NCBI GenBank assembly: GCA_021613535.1
Contig: CP075492.1
Location: 9,114,001 to 9,178,000, forward strand
Source of the DNA: Adineta vaga
Taxonomy: Eukaryota; Rotifera
DNA length: 64,000 bases
Direction of reading: 5' to 3'
Shown here: positions 25,574 through 37,804 of the stretch, one piece after another
Layout: every line of letters begins with the position of its first letter
How positions within the stretch are numbered: the first letter of the stretch is position 1
Position numbers and translations under genes: made by a program
Notes under the pieces: model-generated
The model's database searches: none
The model's input: the letters and a program-made list of their open reading frames with translations, nothing else
What the model was told of the DNA's origin: nothing

Positions 25574-28500
25574 ATGTGTCCTGACACAAATAATAATATA
25601 GGTAATGAAAGAGATGATAATAATGATGATGATGATGAAGTCGATGACGAGGAAGAAGAACAAGAAGAGCCTGTATTCAAATACTCGACAATTACAATCT
25701 CTTCTGGACTGCGGAAAGCGAATGATACTACTAAAAATATGCCGGCTGATTTTAGTTGTATTGCTGTTCATGAAAAATTTCTTGTTATTGGAAAAACAAC
25801 AGGTGAAATTTTAATTACAGATCATTTGGGAAATATCATACCACAATATCAAATTAAAGCAGTAAGAATATCTTTTTTGTTACTCAAAGATAGAGACATC
25901 ATATTTTCTAGCATACATATCCCGTCAATGCTATATCTATTGATGATAATGGTGATTATATTGCTAGTTGTTGTCAAGAAGGAAAAGTAAAATTTTGAAA
26001 TGAAATCGATTTCGAATACAAAACTATCGTCTATTTGTAGGTGAAAATTTCTGGATTATTCAGTAAAAATGATGATCAATTAAATGTTTTTTCTCGTCCA
26101 ATTAAAGCTGTTTGTCTTGATCCAAATTTTACGAAAACAAAACAATATGTTACAGGTGATACATCTGTAAGTTTGAATAAATCTTTCTGAAGATGTTCAT
26201 AGAAAAAGTTCTTTATTCAATAGCTCATTCTTAATGAAAGAGGTTTGCTTGGACGGCATAAACAAACAATTTTACTGGATTTAAAAGGTGGACTTATTCA
26301 TACACTTCGTTGGAAAGAATCTTTGATTGCTGTTGCTAATGATCAAGTAATTATCTTATAATAAGAATGTCTTGTTTTTTACAAAATTTATACATATTTC
26401 AGGGTGTAGGTGTTTATGATCTACGTGCTCGTCGATTAGTCGGATTTGAATATAATGATAATCAAGCAGAGTATGATCTTTTCTATGACAAAAAAAGACA
26501 AAAATTCTTTTTTTTATAATTTAATTTAGATTTCCACGTGGTATTTATCCAAGTCGAATATCATGGAATGATCCCATAACATTAGTAACTGCATGTGCAA
26601 AAACTATTAAAATTCTTTCTATTACAAATGAAATATCTAATGATCATCAATCAACAATACCTAAGAAACGCATGAATATAGGTTAGGAGACATTTAAGTT
26701 AGAAAACAAGGAATTTAGATTTTGATGTTTATGTTAATGTTAGTTTTGACATTTAAAATCGAATTTTTTGCATGTGGTTTAACATCAGTCAATCGAGATT
26801 TAGTTTTACTTGGTATTGAAGATTTTAGTAATGCGGTAAGTTAGATCTGTTCTAATATTTTCCTTGAAATATTTATTTATTTCTTCGATCAAGAATGGAG
26901 TAACTGATCCATCGTTAACAGTTTTAAAATCAATTAATAAAAACTATGAAGAAAAAGCTCATGATCCATTTCATATGTTTGGTGATAAAGAAACGGCACC
27001 ATTTCAATTTCAACTCGGTAAAATAGTTTTCAAACGAACAATTAAGTTTTCATTTCAATTTTTTTGTTTCGTTTCAAATAGAATATTTACCAGATGAACA
27101 ATGTTTCTTTATTTTAAATCCATATGATATTGTTAAAGCTGAACATCGAAATTATGATGATCACATCGATTATTTAATCAGTAAGAAAAGATTCGATGAA
27201 GCAATTCAAGCATTTGAAACACCAAAGAATGCTAATGATAAACCTCGACAACATACGAAACAAGTAATAGACATTAGAAAACATATTGTGTACGATATAT
27301 AATTGTAGAGTGTGTATCGAGAATATGTGAAGGAATTGATCGAAACAAAACAGACAGAAAAAGCAGTGAAATTATTTCCAGATGTTTATAAAACAGCACA
27401 AGAATGGGAAGAACAAATACAAAAATTTATTGAACGAAAAGAACTCGATGTAAGTTCAAGTGAAACAAAAACAGCATATGTATTCGTTCATATCGACATA
27501 TTTAGTTTATTGTTCCATACATTCCAATTAGTTTACCTAAATTGGATCCATCTGCTTATGAAAAAGTATTGACTACATATTTAAAAGAGAAGAAATATGA
27601 AGTAAGCTAATCCGTTGTCTTTTTTGGAAATAATGAGAATTTTCTTCGTTTTTATTAGAAACTAAGAGAATTATTAACACAATGGCCATCGGATATTTAC
27701 AATGTAACATCTATTGATCATTTAATACGTATCCAGAGGGATGATGAACGTACACCCAAGACATTACTTGAATGTTCAGCAATATTGTAAGTTGAACATA
27801 AGATTGTTTTCGATTTCTATTCTTTTCTCATTGTAGAGCAGAAAAACAAGGCAACGTAGCACAAACATTGGACATCTATTTGAAGTAAATCGATCTACTT
27901 ACAATACTGCGAAAACATTAGAATCATCGGCTTGTTTCAGTTTAATTTCCTTTTCTCAGCTAGTCTAATTCAATATGGGTTCATCATAAGAACATCGAAA
28001 AAAAGGCAGGATAGATGTTGTCATTTTGTCACAAAAACTGTTCTATCTCAAACTTAGTAAATGGTATTAGGAATCTGATATCACATTGAATGAGACTTGC
28101 TGAGAAAAGGAAAATAAACTGACACAAGCAGATGATTCGATATATTTTCTCAGCGCTGTGCCAACAACATCAAATGCTTTTGTGATTTTTTAGAATGGGC
28201 AATATTCAAGCATTTCAATTGATTGAACGAAAAAAACTTCATGCCGAAATTCTTCCACATATTGAAACACTCATGATAATTAATAAAGATGTTCGTTAAA
28301 TACTCTAAAACTTAAGGATTTCATCTCTATCTATTGTCTGTTCTTCTAGTTAACACTCGACATGTTGGTTAATCATATCGATCAATTACCTGTAAGTTTG
28401 TTGAGAAAACAAATCTTTTAATATTAATTGTATGGAATAGGTAAAATCAGTTCACAATATTCTACAAACCAATCCACGATTTTTACATGCTGTTTGTATA

Positions 28501-29716
28501 AAATCTTGATTTAATGATAAAGTCTTCTTCATTTCTTATATGATTAGTATCTTGATGCGGTATTCTCGAAAAATCCAAGTGATACACGTGATTTTTATAC
28601 ACTTCAAGTCTCACTATATGCTGATTATGCACCAGAGAAATTATTGGGATTTTTACGGAAAGCAGGCGGTTATAATATACAAGAAGCAATTGTGATTTGT
28701 GAAAAGAAAAAATTATATCGTGAAACTGTTTTTCTCTACGGTAGAAAACATGTTTGTTTTGTTTTGAAAAGAAAGAAAATGTGAATGATTTTTACATTAG
28801 GACGTGCCGGAAATGGACGTGTTGCTTTGCAGATAATTCTTAACGAATTAAAAGATATTGAAACAGCAATAGATTTTTGTCGAGAAACAGGTGATCAAAC
28901 TTTATGGCCAATATTAATCGAAGAATCGAAAAATAAACCAGGTAAATAGTACACTTGATAATTTGAAAAATTCTACAGTTCTGTTGTTTAATCAAGATTT
29001 TATCAGAGGTCTATTGAATCATGCTGGTAGTGATGTTAATTTACAAGATCTAATTGATTCAATTCGAACTGATCTACAAATTCCGGGTTTACGAGATTCT
29101 CTTTGTAAAATAATGCAAGATTATAATATTCAGGTAGGATAATTTCAACAGTAAATTATTCTCAAATGTATTGATAAGAAAAATATGAATTTGTTCCTTT
29201 ACTAACGAGTTAGACCGAAGTTTTACGTGTATTCGTATTAAATCATCAGTTTCTAACATTGAATTCATTTATTAGATGTCTCTGTCAGAATCTTGTCGAA
29301 AAATCATCGTTCACGACTGTTTGGGTCTACGCAAGAAGACGATAACATTACTTCAAAGTGGTTATCCAGTCAAAGGTAAGAAGCTACCTCTTTTTTTCTT
29401 CTTTTAATAAATATATCTTTTCTTTGTTCATTAGATACTGATCTATGTGCTAAATGTCACAATCCCGTTTACAGTCCTGGTTAGTTTCATATGTTTTTCA
29501 TAGGAGAGACATACTTTTTAAATAACAAATCTTTTCAGGTATTCTAGCAAATCTTCCAGTATCTGTCTTTTTCTGTTTACATGTCTTTCATGCCAAATGT
29601 ATTGAAACAAATCCTGTAAGAGCAAATGTTTCCTTTCACATCTAAATATTTAACTTTGATATTTTCAGGATGTTTGTGGTGTATGTTCAACTAGTTCTCT
29701 ATTTGGTACAACTTAA
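25574..29716 (+). CDS. VPS41: VPS41, HOPS complex subunit
   Basis: VPS41 is a HOPS tethering subunit that brings late endosomes and AP-3 carriers to the lysosome. The spliced product (about 850 aa) starts with an acidic disordered head (DDDDEVDDEEEEQEE). A WD-type beta-propeller follows, containing the stretch FSCIAVHEKFLVIGKTTGE. A long alpha-solenoid with the clathrin-heavy-chain repeat comes next (for example NYDDHIDYLISKKRFDEAI, LYADYAPEKLLGFLRKAGGY). It ends with a C-terminal RING-like zinc finger with C-x2-C near CAKCHNPVYSP, a CLHVFHAKC core and a final CGVC. Length and order match the family. Most introns are 45-80 nt, but one (about 27,887-28,193) is about 308 nt. The start is the first in-frame ATG before the acidic head. 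PDCD2L follows 317 nt downstream on the same strand. Confidence 0.93.
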
Positions 29717-30033
29717 TTTCAAAAATGGATTCAACCGAGTGAATTAAATGCTTGTCTTTCTTCTCTTCCGTCCTTATTTATTCACAGTGATTTTTCTTTT
29801 CTTTTGTTCCTCTATGTGTGTGTGTGTAATTGTAACTGAAACTGATTATCCATAGAAAAGAAAACAAACAAATAACAGTAAGAATTGATTGTATGTATTT
29901 CTTCGAACAAACTTGTCGTCTTTTTCTTTAATTTTCGTCTTTCAATTCGATAAGTCAAATGTAAAATGATATTTTTCACAGAAAATTATTTGATGATTGT
30001 ATGTGTGTGACTATTGTTATGTTTATATTTCAG

Positions 30034-31539
30034 ATGGTTTTACTTGGATTTATAGATGAACCAAAAGGAGGAAAGAAGGGCGGTGGTGATGATGATGATG
30101 ATCCATCCAACTGGACTATTTCAAGAATTGGTGGACAACCAGTAAGTTATGAATGCAAAGAGTTTTCTATTTATTCAAAAATGAATTCAATTTAGGCATT
30201 TCCCAATGATATCGTTTCGAATAAATTGAAATCGTCTCTTCATTGTGCAAAATGTCAAAAAGAACAAGTATTTGTCTGTCAATTGTATTGTCCATTGAGT
30301 GGTCATAAATATGATCGTGCTTTGTATCTATTTGCATGTCGAAATTCATCATGTTGGAATGCATCAAATAGGTTTGTTTCGATTGATGTCTTATGAAATT
30401 CATTATTGTAGAAAGAATCGTTTTAGTTGGACTGCAATTCGATGTCAAAAATATGACGAAACAGTTGAAGAAGTTGTTCCAATTGAAACCGAATCATTAC
30501 ATACTGTTCCATTATCATCTACAGATTGGTGTGATGATGCTAATGCTTGGAATAGTGATGAAGAAGAAGAAGATGATCCTAGTCCAAAGAAAAAACCATC
30601 TCCTGCACCACCAATAACAGTGAAAAAAGATATCAAACAAGAGCCGGAAGTTATGCTTAATTCCATGAAAATAGAAGATGAAAATGAAAAATCATCCAGT
30701 GATGATGATGATGACGATGATGATCAAATGGACGTTAAAACGAAAAAGAAGACAAATGAAAAGAATATTTCAGTTGCTTCCTCCGATGCTTTCAATGAAT
30801 GGAAGAAAAGTAATCTAAAGAAACAAGAATTAGATAGTACTACTAGTGCATCATTTCCATTTTGTTACATTGATATTGATGAAGAAGATGTCATTATTGA
30901 TGAGGCGAAATTGAGTGAACAAAAAAAGATGAAAAAATCAATGAAAAAGTTTAATGATGTCGATGAAGATGATGATGATGATGAAACGATGAAAGGTGGA
31001 AAAGAGTAGGTATTTCGTTTGAATTACTGATGAACTCGAATTGATTCTCTCTAGAAAATATGAAAAAACACCAGATATTGAACATGGTGATGTTGTTTTC
31101 TATCGATTCCAACAAAAAATTCGATATGCACCTGATCAAATCATTCGGTAAGAGTTTGTCACTTGAAAATCAACACATAATTTAACTAATCAATCTCTAT
31201 CATACATAGCTACGATTGGTCTGGTAATCCACTCATTCTAACCAAAATCGATAACAATGCATTATCAAGCGTTCAAAAATGTCGTCATTGTCAATCATCA
31301 TGTTATTTCGAGTTTCAACTCATGCCAGCACTTGTGAACTTTCTCAGAATCGATAATCAAATAGGTAAAAAGATCATTCTTTTATAATCCATGAGAAAAT
31401 AAAAGTTCATTTAGGTTTGGAATTCGGCACTGTATTTGTTTATACATGCTCTTCTAATTGTTGGGATGAAACTAATGATTTGTATCGGTTTGAAAATATT
31501 TTTGTTCAAGCTGATCCAGATCAAACTTTATTTGATTAA
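30034..31539 (+). CDS. PDCD2L: Programmed cell death 2-like protein (PDCD2L/Trus family)
   Basis: PDCD2 family proteins are adaptors/chaperones for 40S ribosomal protein assembly and trafficking. The N-terminus VLLGFIDEP...WTISRIGGQP and zinc-binding CAKCQKEQVFVCQLYCPL are typical of the PDCD2L branch. The C-terminal domain has CRHCQSSCYFEFQLMPALV, GLEFGTVFVYTCSSNCW. Between them is a long acidic, Lys-rich disordered insert with runs of Asp. The ATG at 30034 directly follows TTTATATTTCAG, a strong acceptor, so the 5' end is spliced (a 5' UTR intron or a trans-spliced leader). The stop TAA at 31537-31539 overlaps an AATAAA (31538-31543), and ALG5 begins only 39 nt after the stop. Confidence 0.88.
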
Positions 31540-31543
31540 TAAA
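31538..31543 (+). terminator. AATAAA poly(A) signal overlapping the PDCD2L stop codon
   Basis: The hexamer overlaps the TAA. With ALG5 starting at 31579, cleavage would have to occur within about 35 nt, leaving almost no 3' UTR. Confidence 0.55.
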
Positions 31544-31578
31544 AAGAAAGAAAAAACACATCGTTATTTGTTTTTCAG

Positions 31579-32967
31579 ATGATTGAACAATTGATTTTAG
31601 CGTTTTTTGTTCTTGTGATACTTGGACTTCTTGTTCTAAGTGTAAGGATTCAATTCTTTTTCGATAAAGAATACAAATTTCATTGTGATTTTTTCTCATT
31701 TGAATAGACGATCTGTTTATTACGTTCATTTGCAATGGCATCTCGAAGTGAAAATGAAAAACATTATCAAGATCCAAAAACAAAATCTCGAAAACCATTT
31801 CCATCATTAAATGAATCACCTTCAAAATATTTGTCCGTAATCATTCCAGCTTATAAAGAAGTTGATCGTCGTACGAAAAGATACATTTCAATCTTCTTTT
31901 GTTTATTCATTTATTTATCTCTTGATTTTAGTGCCAACGATGATCAAAGATACAATGGAATATTTAGAAAATCGACAGGTTTGTATAAAATATCGTCAAA
32001 CATAGTTTCAACTATTTCTTTTCTTTTAGGCAAAAGATTCCAAATTTACCTATGAATTGATTATTGTTGATGATGGTAGTCCAGATAAAACGAGTGAAGT
32101 AAGAGAAATTCAATGATATGTAAAGTATACAAATGAAATCTTGTTCAGATTGCTCTTCAATACAGTGCTCAATATGGAACAGATATTGTTCGAGTATTAA
32201 CTCTAGATGTTAATAGAGGAAAAGGTGGTGCTGTCCGAATGGTAAGATAGATTAGTTAGAAATTGATATTAATTTCTTGTTTGATTCTTAGGGTGTTTTA
32301 AGTGCTCGAGGTCAATGGATATTATTTGCTGATGCAGATGGTGCTACACAATTTAGTGATTTGACTAGAGTTGAAAAGAGAGCTCTAGATGGAATGAAAG
32401 TAAATAGAAGAAACCATTCAAATGTTTTTGAATTTCATTGAAATTTAGAATGATAATGTTGTTGTTTGTGGTTCAAGACGTCATTTAGAAAAAGAATCTG
32501 TTGCTCAAGTATGTTGATATATTATGCTCTTGATAAACTTAATCAAATTTCTCTTTCAGCGATCACCATTTCGTACATTACTTATGTATGTATTTCATAT
32601 TGAAGTTTGGTTGTTTGCAGTTAAATCTATTCGTGATACTCAATGTGGTTTTAAATTATTTTCTCGTGAAAGTGCACGAACAATTTTTACTCAAATGCAT
32701 GTCGAACGATGGTAAAACAACGAAATAAATCATGATGAACAACTAAATTTATATTTTCTCTTTTCGTTTAGGGCATTTGATGTTGAACTTTTATATATAG
32801 CTGAACAATTGAACATTCCAATTGTTGAAGTTGATGTGAATTGGCAAGAAATTCCAGGATCAAAATTGGATCCATTTACCGCTTCATTTCAAATGGGTAT
32901 TGATATATTAGCTATTTGGTTACGATATACTCTAGGACTCTGGAAAATTCAACGTAAAAATGAATGA
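31579..32967 (+). CDS. ALG5: Dolichyl-phosphate beta-glucosyltransferase
   Basis: ALG5 makes dolichyl-phosphate-glucose on the cytosolic face of the ER for N-glycan precursor completion. The product (about 320 aa, usual length) has an N-terminal membrane anchor (LILAFFVLVILGLLVLST) and then a GT2 glycosyltransferase fold. Recognisable motifs are SVIIPAYKE, ELIIVDDGSPDKT, VNRGKGGAVRMG, the DADGATQF metal-binding motif, VVCGSRRHLE, RDTQCGFKLF and the C-terminal VNWQEIPGSK. Several short introns interrupt it. The ATG at 31579 follows TTTTTCAG with no spacer. Because the previous gene ends 39 nt upstream on the same strand, this acceptor is best explained by trans-splicing of a polycistronic transcript. 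Confidence 0.94.
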
Positions 32968-33776
32968 AAACAAAAACCATGAAATATATATTTGGGTGAT
33001 TTTTATTGTTAGACGTTTTTGTTATACTTATTCTTGACTATATTATTTTATTTATCATTCAAAATCTGCTTTTAGAAAAAATAAACTTCTTCTTCTTCTT
33101 CTTCTTTTCGAGTAAAATACAATTTTAATAATGAGAATTTGACAGCAAATTGTTTGAAATATAAATTTTGTCAACGAAGAACATGATAATATAAAATTTA
33201 AATAAAAATCACGGAAGAATATTCTCACGTAACTAAATCAACAAGAAAAATGCTCGTAAAGAACTTTTGCACATCTACTTGCGTGTCACTGTCATAGATC
33301 GCTAATTGAAATTTAGTAAATAATCTTCTAAATCAACATGGAACTATATTCTTCTACATAATCTCTGTTTCTCTCTCAAGACTTATCAATCAACCATACT
33401 ATATATATATATTGATATATATTGATATATATGCATATATAAACTCTATTGAGATTCAATCTGTGATAATTCAAAGCGAATCTCTCGTGTATATTGTCTT
33501 TTCAACATATTGATTTTAGACAAAAAAAAAACAAAGTAGAGACATTGTTCTCATGTGAATAATAGATTGGCAAGATCTAATCTTGATTGAGTCAAACAAT
33601 AGAGATATTGTAGACTTAGCGTGCTTTCGAAGTCAAGTTAAATAGGCAGAGATCTCAAATCGTCACACACTCGATTTGAAGAAAAGAAGCGAGGCAGAAT
33701 ATTGATTTTTATTCTACTACGTAGTCGACTGTCTATTGCTTAGTATTCACATTTTTTTCAAGTGAGATATTTCTTC
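32968..33776. other. Intergenic region ALG5 - HDC
   Basis: No gene is seen. It contains a CTT repeat near 33,087-33,106 and an AT-rich repeat near 33,400-33,440. A TTTTTTTCAAG acceptor-like site lies about 15 nt before the HDC start. Confidence 0.55.
33400..33440. repeat. AT-rich simple repeat with ATATATATTG units
   Basis: About 40 nt of alternating AT with two to three copies of an ATTGATATAT-like unit lie upstream of HDC. Confidence 0.7.
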
Positions 33777-36240
33777 ATGGATGCGGATGAATTTCGTCAA
33801 CGAGGAAAAGAAATGGTTGATTTTATTGCGGATTATTTAACAAATATTCGAACACGACGTGTGTTTCCAAATGTTAAACCCGGTTATATGCGTCCATTGA
33901 TTGATAATGAAGCACCAAGACAAGGAGAACCATGGGATCAAATTTTTAATGATATCGAACGAGTGATTATGCCTGGTGTATGTATGAAAATAGATTGTCT
34001 TATAAGTTTAATTGAATTTATTTTCTTATAGATCACTCATTGGCAATCTCCTTATATGCATGCTTATTTTCCAGCATTGAATTCGTACCCATCGATGCTT
34101 GGAGTGAGAAATAGATATTTGACATGAATAGAATTAATTGACATGTACTTTTAGGATATGCTAGCAAATTGTTTAAATCAAATAGGATTTACATGGGTAT
34201 GTGTATTCTAGTCAGATAATAAGATCTATTCTCATGTAATTAGGCATCGAGTCCTGCATGTACGGAATTAGAAACTGTTGTCATGGATTGGTTAGCAAAA
34301 ATGATTGGTTTACCTGATGATTTTCTTCATTCACGTGCTGATACAACTGGAGGTGGTGTAATACAAGTAAGTTAAAGAAATTATTTATGTTTGTGAGAAA
34401 ATGCGTAAATAAAATTCATGATAGACAACGGCATCGGAAGCAACACTGGTAGCTTTACTTGCTGCTCGAAAAGAAGTTATTCGTCGTATTCAAGCCCAAT
34501 TTCCTTACTTAAGTCCTGCAGAAATCAATGGGCGTCTTGTTGCTTATTGTTCTGACCAAGCTCATTCATCGGTAGAAAAAGCTTGTTTAATCGGTTTGGT
34601 GAAACTCAATCTCGTACCAAGTGATGAAAAATTACGTTTACGTGGAAATGCTTTAAGACAAGCAATTGCTAAAGATAAAGAAAATGGTCTTATTCCATTT
34701 TATGTACGTGATAAAACTATTATTAGTATTGAAAGGGAATAATGATTTCTTCTTTGCCTTTTGCAGTTATGTGCAACATTAGGTACAACTGGAGCTTGTG
34801 CATTTGATAATTTAGTTGAACTCGGAGCAATATGTAAGTATTGTGTAGGTTCAATGTGAAGATTATTAGAATCTATGAATAGGTGAAAGAGAAAATATTT
34901 GGATTCATGTCGATGCAGCATATGCAGGAAGTGCTTTTATTTGTCCAGAATTCCGACATTTTATGGATGGAGTTGAATTAACTCATTCATTTGCATTCAA
35001 TCCTTCGAAATGGATGATGGTTCGTTTCAGTTCTTTTGAATTTATTCAATTACATCTCTTAATTTAGGTACATTTTGATTGTACGGCAATGTGGTAAGAT
35101 CGAAGATATCATATAAATCTTCGATAGTTTTGTTTTCTTTGAGGGTTAAAACAAGTGCGGCATTGCATCGAGCTTTTAATGTTGATCCATTGTATCTTCA
35201 ACATGAAAATGCTGGTGTTGCTATTGATTATATGGTAGTAGATTAATATGTCTTTTCTTTTTCTTTCTCTAGTTCTCCTTTAAATTTATTTGTGATCTTA
35301 GCATTGGCAAGTACCATTAAGTCGTCGATTTCGTGCATTAAAACTTTGGTTTGTCATACGTTCATTTGGTATTGAAGGTTTACAAAAACATATTCGAAAT
35401 GTATGTCTTCCTAGTTCAGTATCACTCTCTCTCTATGAATCAAATAAATCATTCTGTTTTTTTTTGTAGGGTGTTCGAATGGGAAGTATCTTTGAATCAT
35501 TTGTTCGAGCAGATGAACGTTTTGAATTACCAGCTGATCGTCATCTTGGCCTAGTTGTTTTTCGTTTGAAAGGTGAAAATGAATTAACCGAACAATTATT
35601 AAAAGAAATCAATAGTGGTGGTTTAATTCATTGTGTTCCAGCATCTATCAAAGGTAAATATATCATTCGATTTACTGTAACAGCAACTTCAACAAATATC
35701 GATGATATCAATCGTGATTGGGAAATCATTCAAACAACGGCAAGTAAAATTCTTCGTCCATTGGATAGTTTAACACCACAAGAACGACGACATAAAATGA
35801 AAAATCTTCATGATGATTTTCGTATGTCACTTGTTCTCTCAAATACGCCACATAGTCCATGTTTAATTAATGGAAGTTTTGCTGCTATACTTCCACTTAA
35901 TACACGGCATATTTATGCCATGACACATGAATTAAGTCAACGTGGATTAAAAAATTCTCTTCTACCAATATCAACACGACGACGTACAAAAAATTTTTCA
36001 GGTCATCGAACATTTTCCAAACAGATGAGTATGGATGGTTATATGATTAACAGTAATCAACAGAAATATTTAATACCAATAACAACAGCATCATTACCAA
36101 TAAGTCGACAAGGAAGTTTAGATTCTCGTATTGAAGAAATTTTAGAGAATAGTACAATTGAAACAAAAGAATTTCTCTCCAAATCACCCCATAGTCATGA
36201 TCAAATTAATAAAATGATTCCAAAAATTGTTAAACAATAA
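33777..36240 (+). CDS. HDC: Histidine decarboxylase (PLP-dependent group II)
   Basis: This enzyme decarboxylates histidine to histamine, a transmitter. The spliced product is about 640 aa. The N-terminal part reads [43 protein letters not shown]. The PLP-binding lysine lies in [14 protein letters not shown] and the PLP-contacting His in [11 protein letters not shown]. The segment [20 protein letters not shown] has Ser where DOPA decarboxylases usually have Gly, the residue known to separate histidine from aromatic amino-acid specificity; [15 protein letters not shown] also resembles HDC most. A non-conserved basic, Ser-rich tail of about 150 residues follows the catalytic domain, as in animal HDCs. 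The start at 33777 gives the usual MDADEF N-terminus. AADC specificity remains possible but is less likely. Confidence 0.87.
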
Positions 36241-37012
36241 TAAATATCTATTTCTCGTTTCTTCTTTTTTGTTTTCTGTCTTCTATTTATTTTAATCACT
36301 TATGATAAGAAAAAGCACAAAAAAACGTATGCTTATTTGTTTTTGTTTTTTTTTTGCAATGAAAAATCTTCTTCAATGTTTTGTCTGTGTACGTGAAAAA
36401 TAAATATTCTTTTGATGAAAAACAACACAATTTTCTTTCAATTTATTCAAGAATTAATTATCATATCGCATATTTTGTTTTTGTTTTTCATTATTAGATT
36501 AGATTAATCCTCCTCCAAATTCCCTTGTAGTGTACACCCACGGATATATATATATATATACCATAGAAATCTATAATAATAATATATCGGTTAATTTGTT
36601 TCTTTTCAATCTAAATTTTTCCTTTGTCGTTTTGAATAGAACTAGTAGCAATTATCTGTGATGTGTGACCGCCTCCTTACGTTTAAAAAACAAAATAAGT
36701 AAGTAATCAAGACTATACGAACCAATCAGAAGTAATGCCCCTTCTTTTTTCCTTCTATACATATATATATATTAATATATTACTTGTCTAGTTAAAAAGC
36801 ATATACATTAGTATGCGAATGAAACGATGTATAATATAATGAAGCACTTCAATTGCCAATACTTATAGAGGAAACCAAATGATTTCTTTATACCACTTTG
36901 AAACTTTCATGCACTGAAAGAAGGACAATATTTTTGGAATATTTTATTAAAAACAAATGATTACATGTGACTGAATAGGAAACAGAAAAAGAATAAAACT
37001 AATAAATATATA
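36241..37012. other. Convergent 3' UTR region, HDC and membrane paralogue 1
   Basis: No gene is seen. An AATAAA near 36,400 fits HDC polyadenylation. Short AT dinucleotide runs occur near 36,546-36,560 and 36,762-36,780. Confidence 0.55.
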
Positions 37013-37804
37013 TTATCTTGTCGAGAGAATATCCATTGAAAATCCTCCAATACTTTGATCCATCCATTCAACTTCTGGATCATTCATTTTCGTTATTGTT
37101 GTTATAACACTAATAACCATAGAAAAAAGCATTAAACCAACTGCACTATAAATAATCAATGCTAATGATAACGCTAATCTTCTTAATCTTTCTACAAGAA
37201 CAGTTCGTTTACGTTTTAAATTTAAAACATGATTAACTTCATTTAAAAAATCCCAAAAAACTGTACCATGTGGAACATCTTGTTTACTAAAATAATACAA
37301 TAAATTTTGTAAGGCTAATGGTTCTTCACCGAGACGATCGTATATGAGTGCATCATCAGGTTTAACATGACGTGTATCGAATTTTCTTGAAGGACCTTTA
37401 TCTGTTGCAAGTGAAAATTCTTTCACAACCTGAAAATTTTCATCTAAATCGACATTTTTTATTTGTTGTTGTGCACGTCTTAATTCTCGAGTCATTTGTA
37501 AACCTAAGTAAAAATCAGGTACTTTGCCTTCCGTCGTACCACGAAAACCCATGAAACGAATACGATGTATATTACGACGAACAACTAACCAACGAGAATT
37601 AGGTCGAAGAGAATTAGCTGTCATAGGTGCTTGATAATCATAAGCAGTTAGAGCTTCACGTTGTAAACGAGATGGACTTGGTGGAACAAGAGCTTGAGAT
37701 ACGTCTTGTTGTTCAAGTACTTCTAATGGATTACTAATGATATGTAATTCTTCTTCCTGTTTAGGAAGTCGCATAAGTCGTGTACGATGTGATGGCTGAG
37801 CCAT
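37013..37804 (-). CDS. Unrecognised single-pass membrane protein, paralogue 1
   Basis: A single exon of 263 codons. I do not recognise the family. The N-terminal 90 residues are hydrophilic; a central basic region (SRWLVVRRNIHRIR) leads into a conserved block with QMTRELRRAQQQIK and NLLYYFSKQ. One strong membrane segment (about residues 212-238, LALSLALIIYSAVGLMLFSM) lies near the C-terminus, leaving a short tail. There is no signal peptide, so it could be a tail-anchored or type II protein. It aligns over its whole length with the gene at 39,583-40,380, sharing the motifs YDYQAP/DDYQAP, RxNIHRIR, LLYYFSK and the membrane segment. The pair is a local duplication. Confidence 0.8.
   Translation of the reverse strand: MAQPSHRTRLMRLPKQEEELHIISNPLEVLEQQDVSQALVPPSPSRLQREALTAYDYQAPMTANSLRPNSRWLVVRRNIHRIRFMGFRGTTEGKVPDFYLGLQMTRELRRAQQQIKNVDLDENFQVVKEFSLATDKGPSRKFDTRHVKPDDALIYDRLGEEPLALQNLLYYFSKQDVPHGTVFWDFLNEVNHVLNLKRKRTVLVERLRRLALSLALIIYSAVGLMLFSMVISVITTITKMNDPEVEWMDQSIGGFSMDILSTR

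Noticed and set aside
27887-28193. Unusually long (308 nt) intron of VPS41 as a nested gene or RNA
   Set aside because: No open frame or tRNA-like fold is visible; the exons on both sides join in frame.
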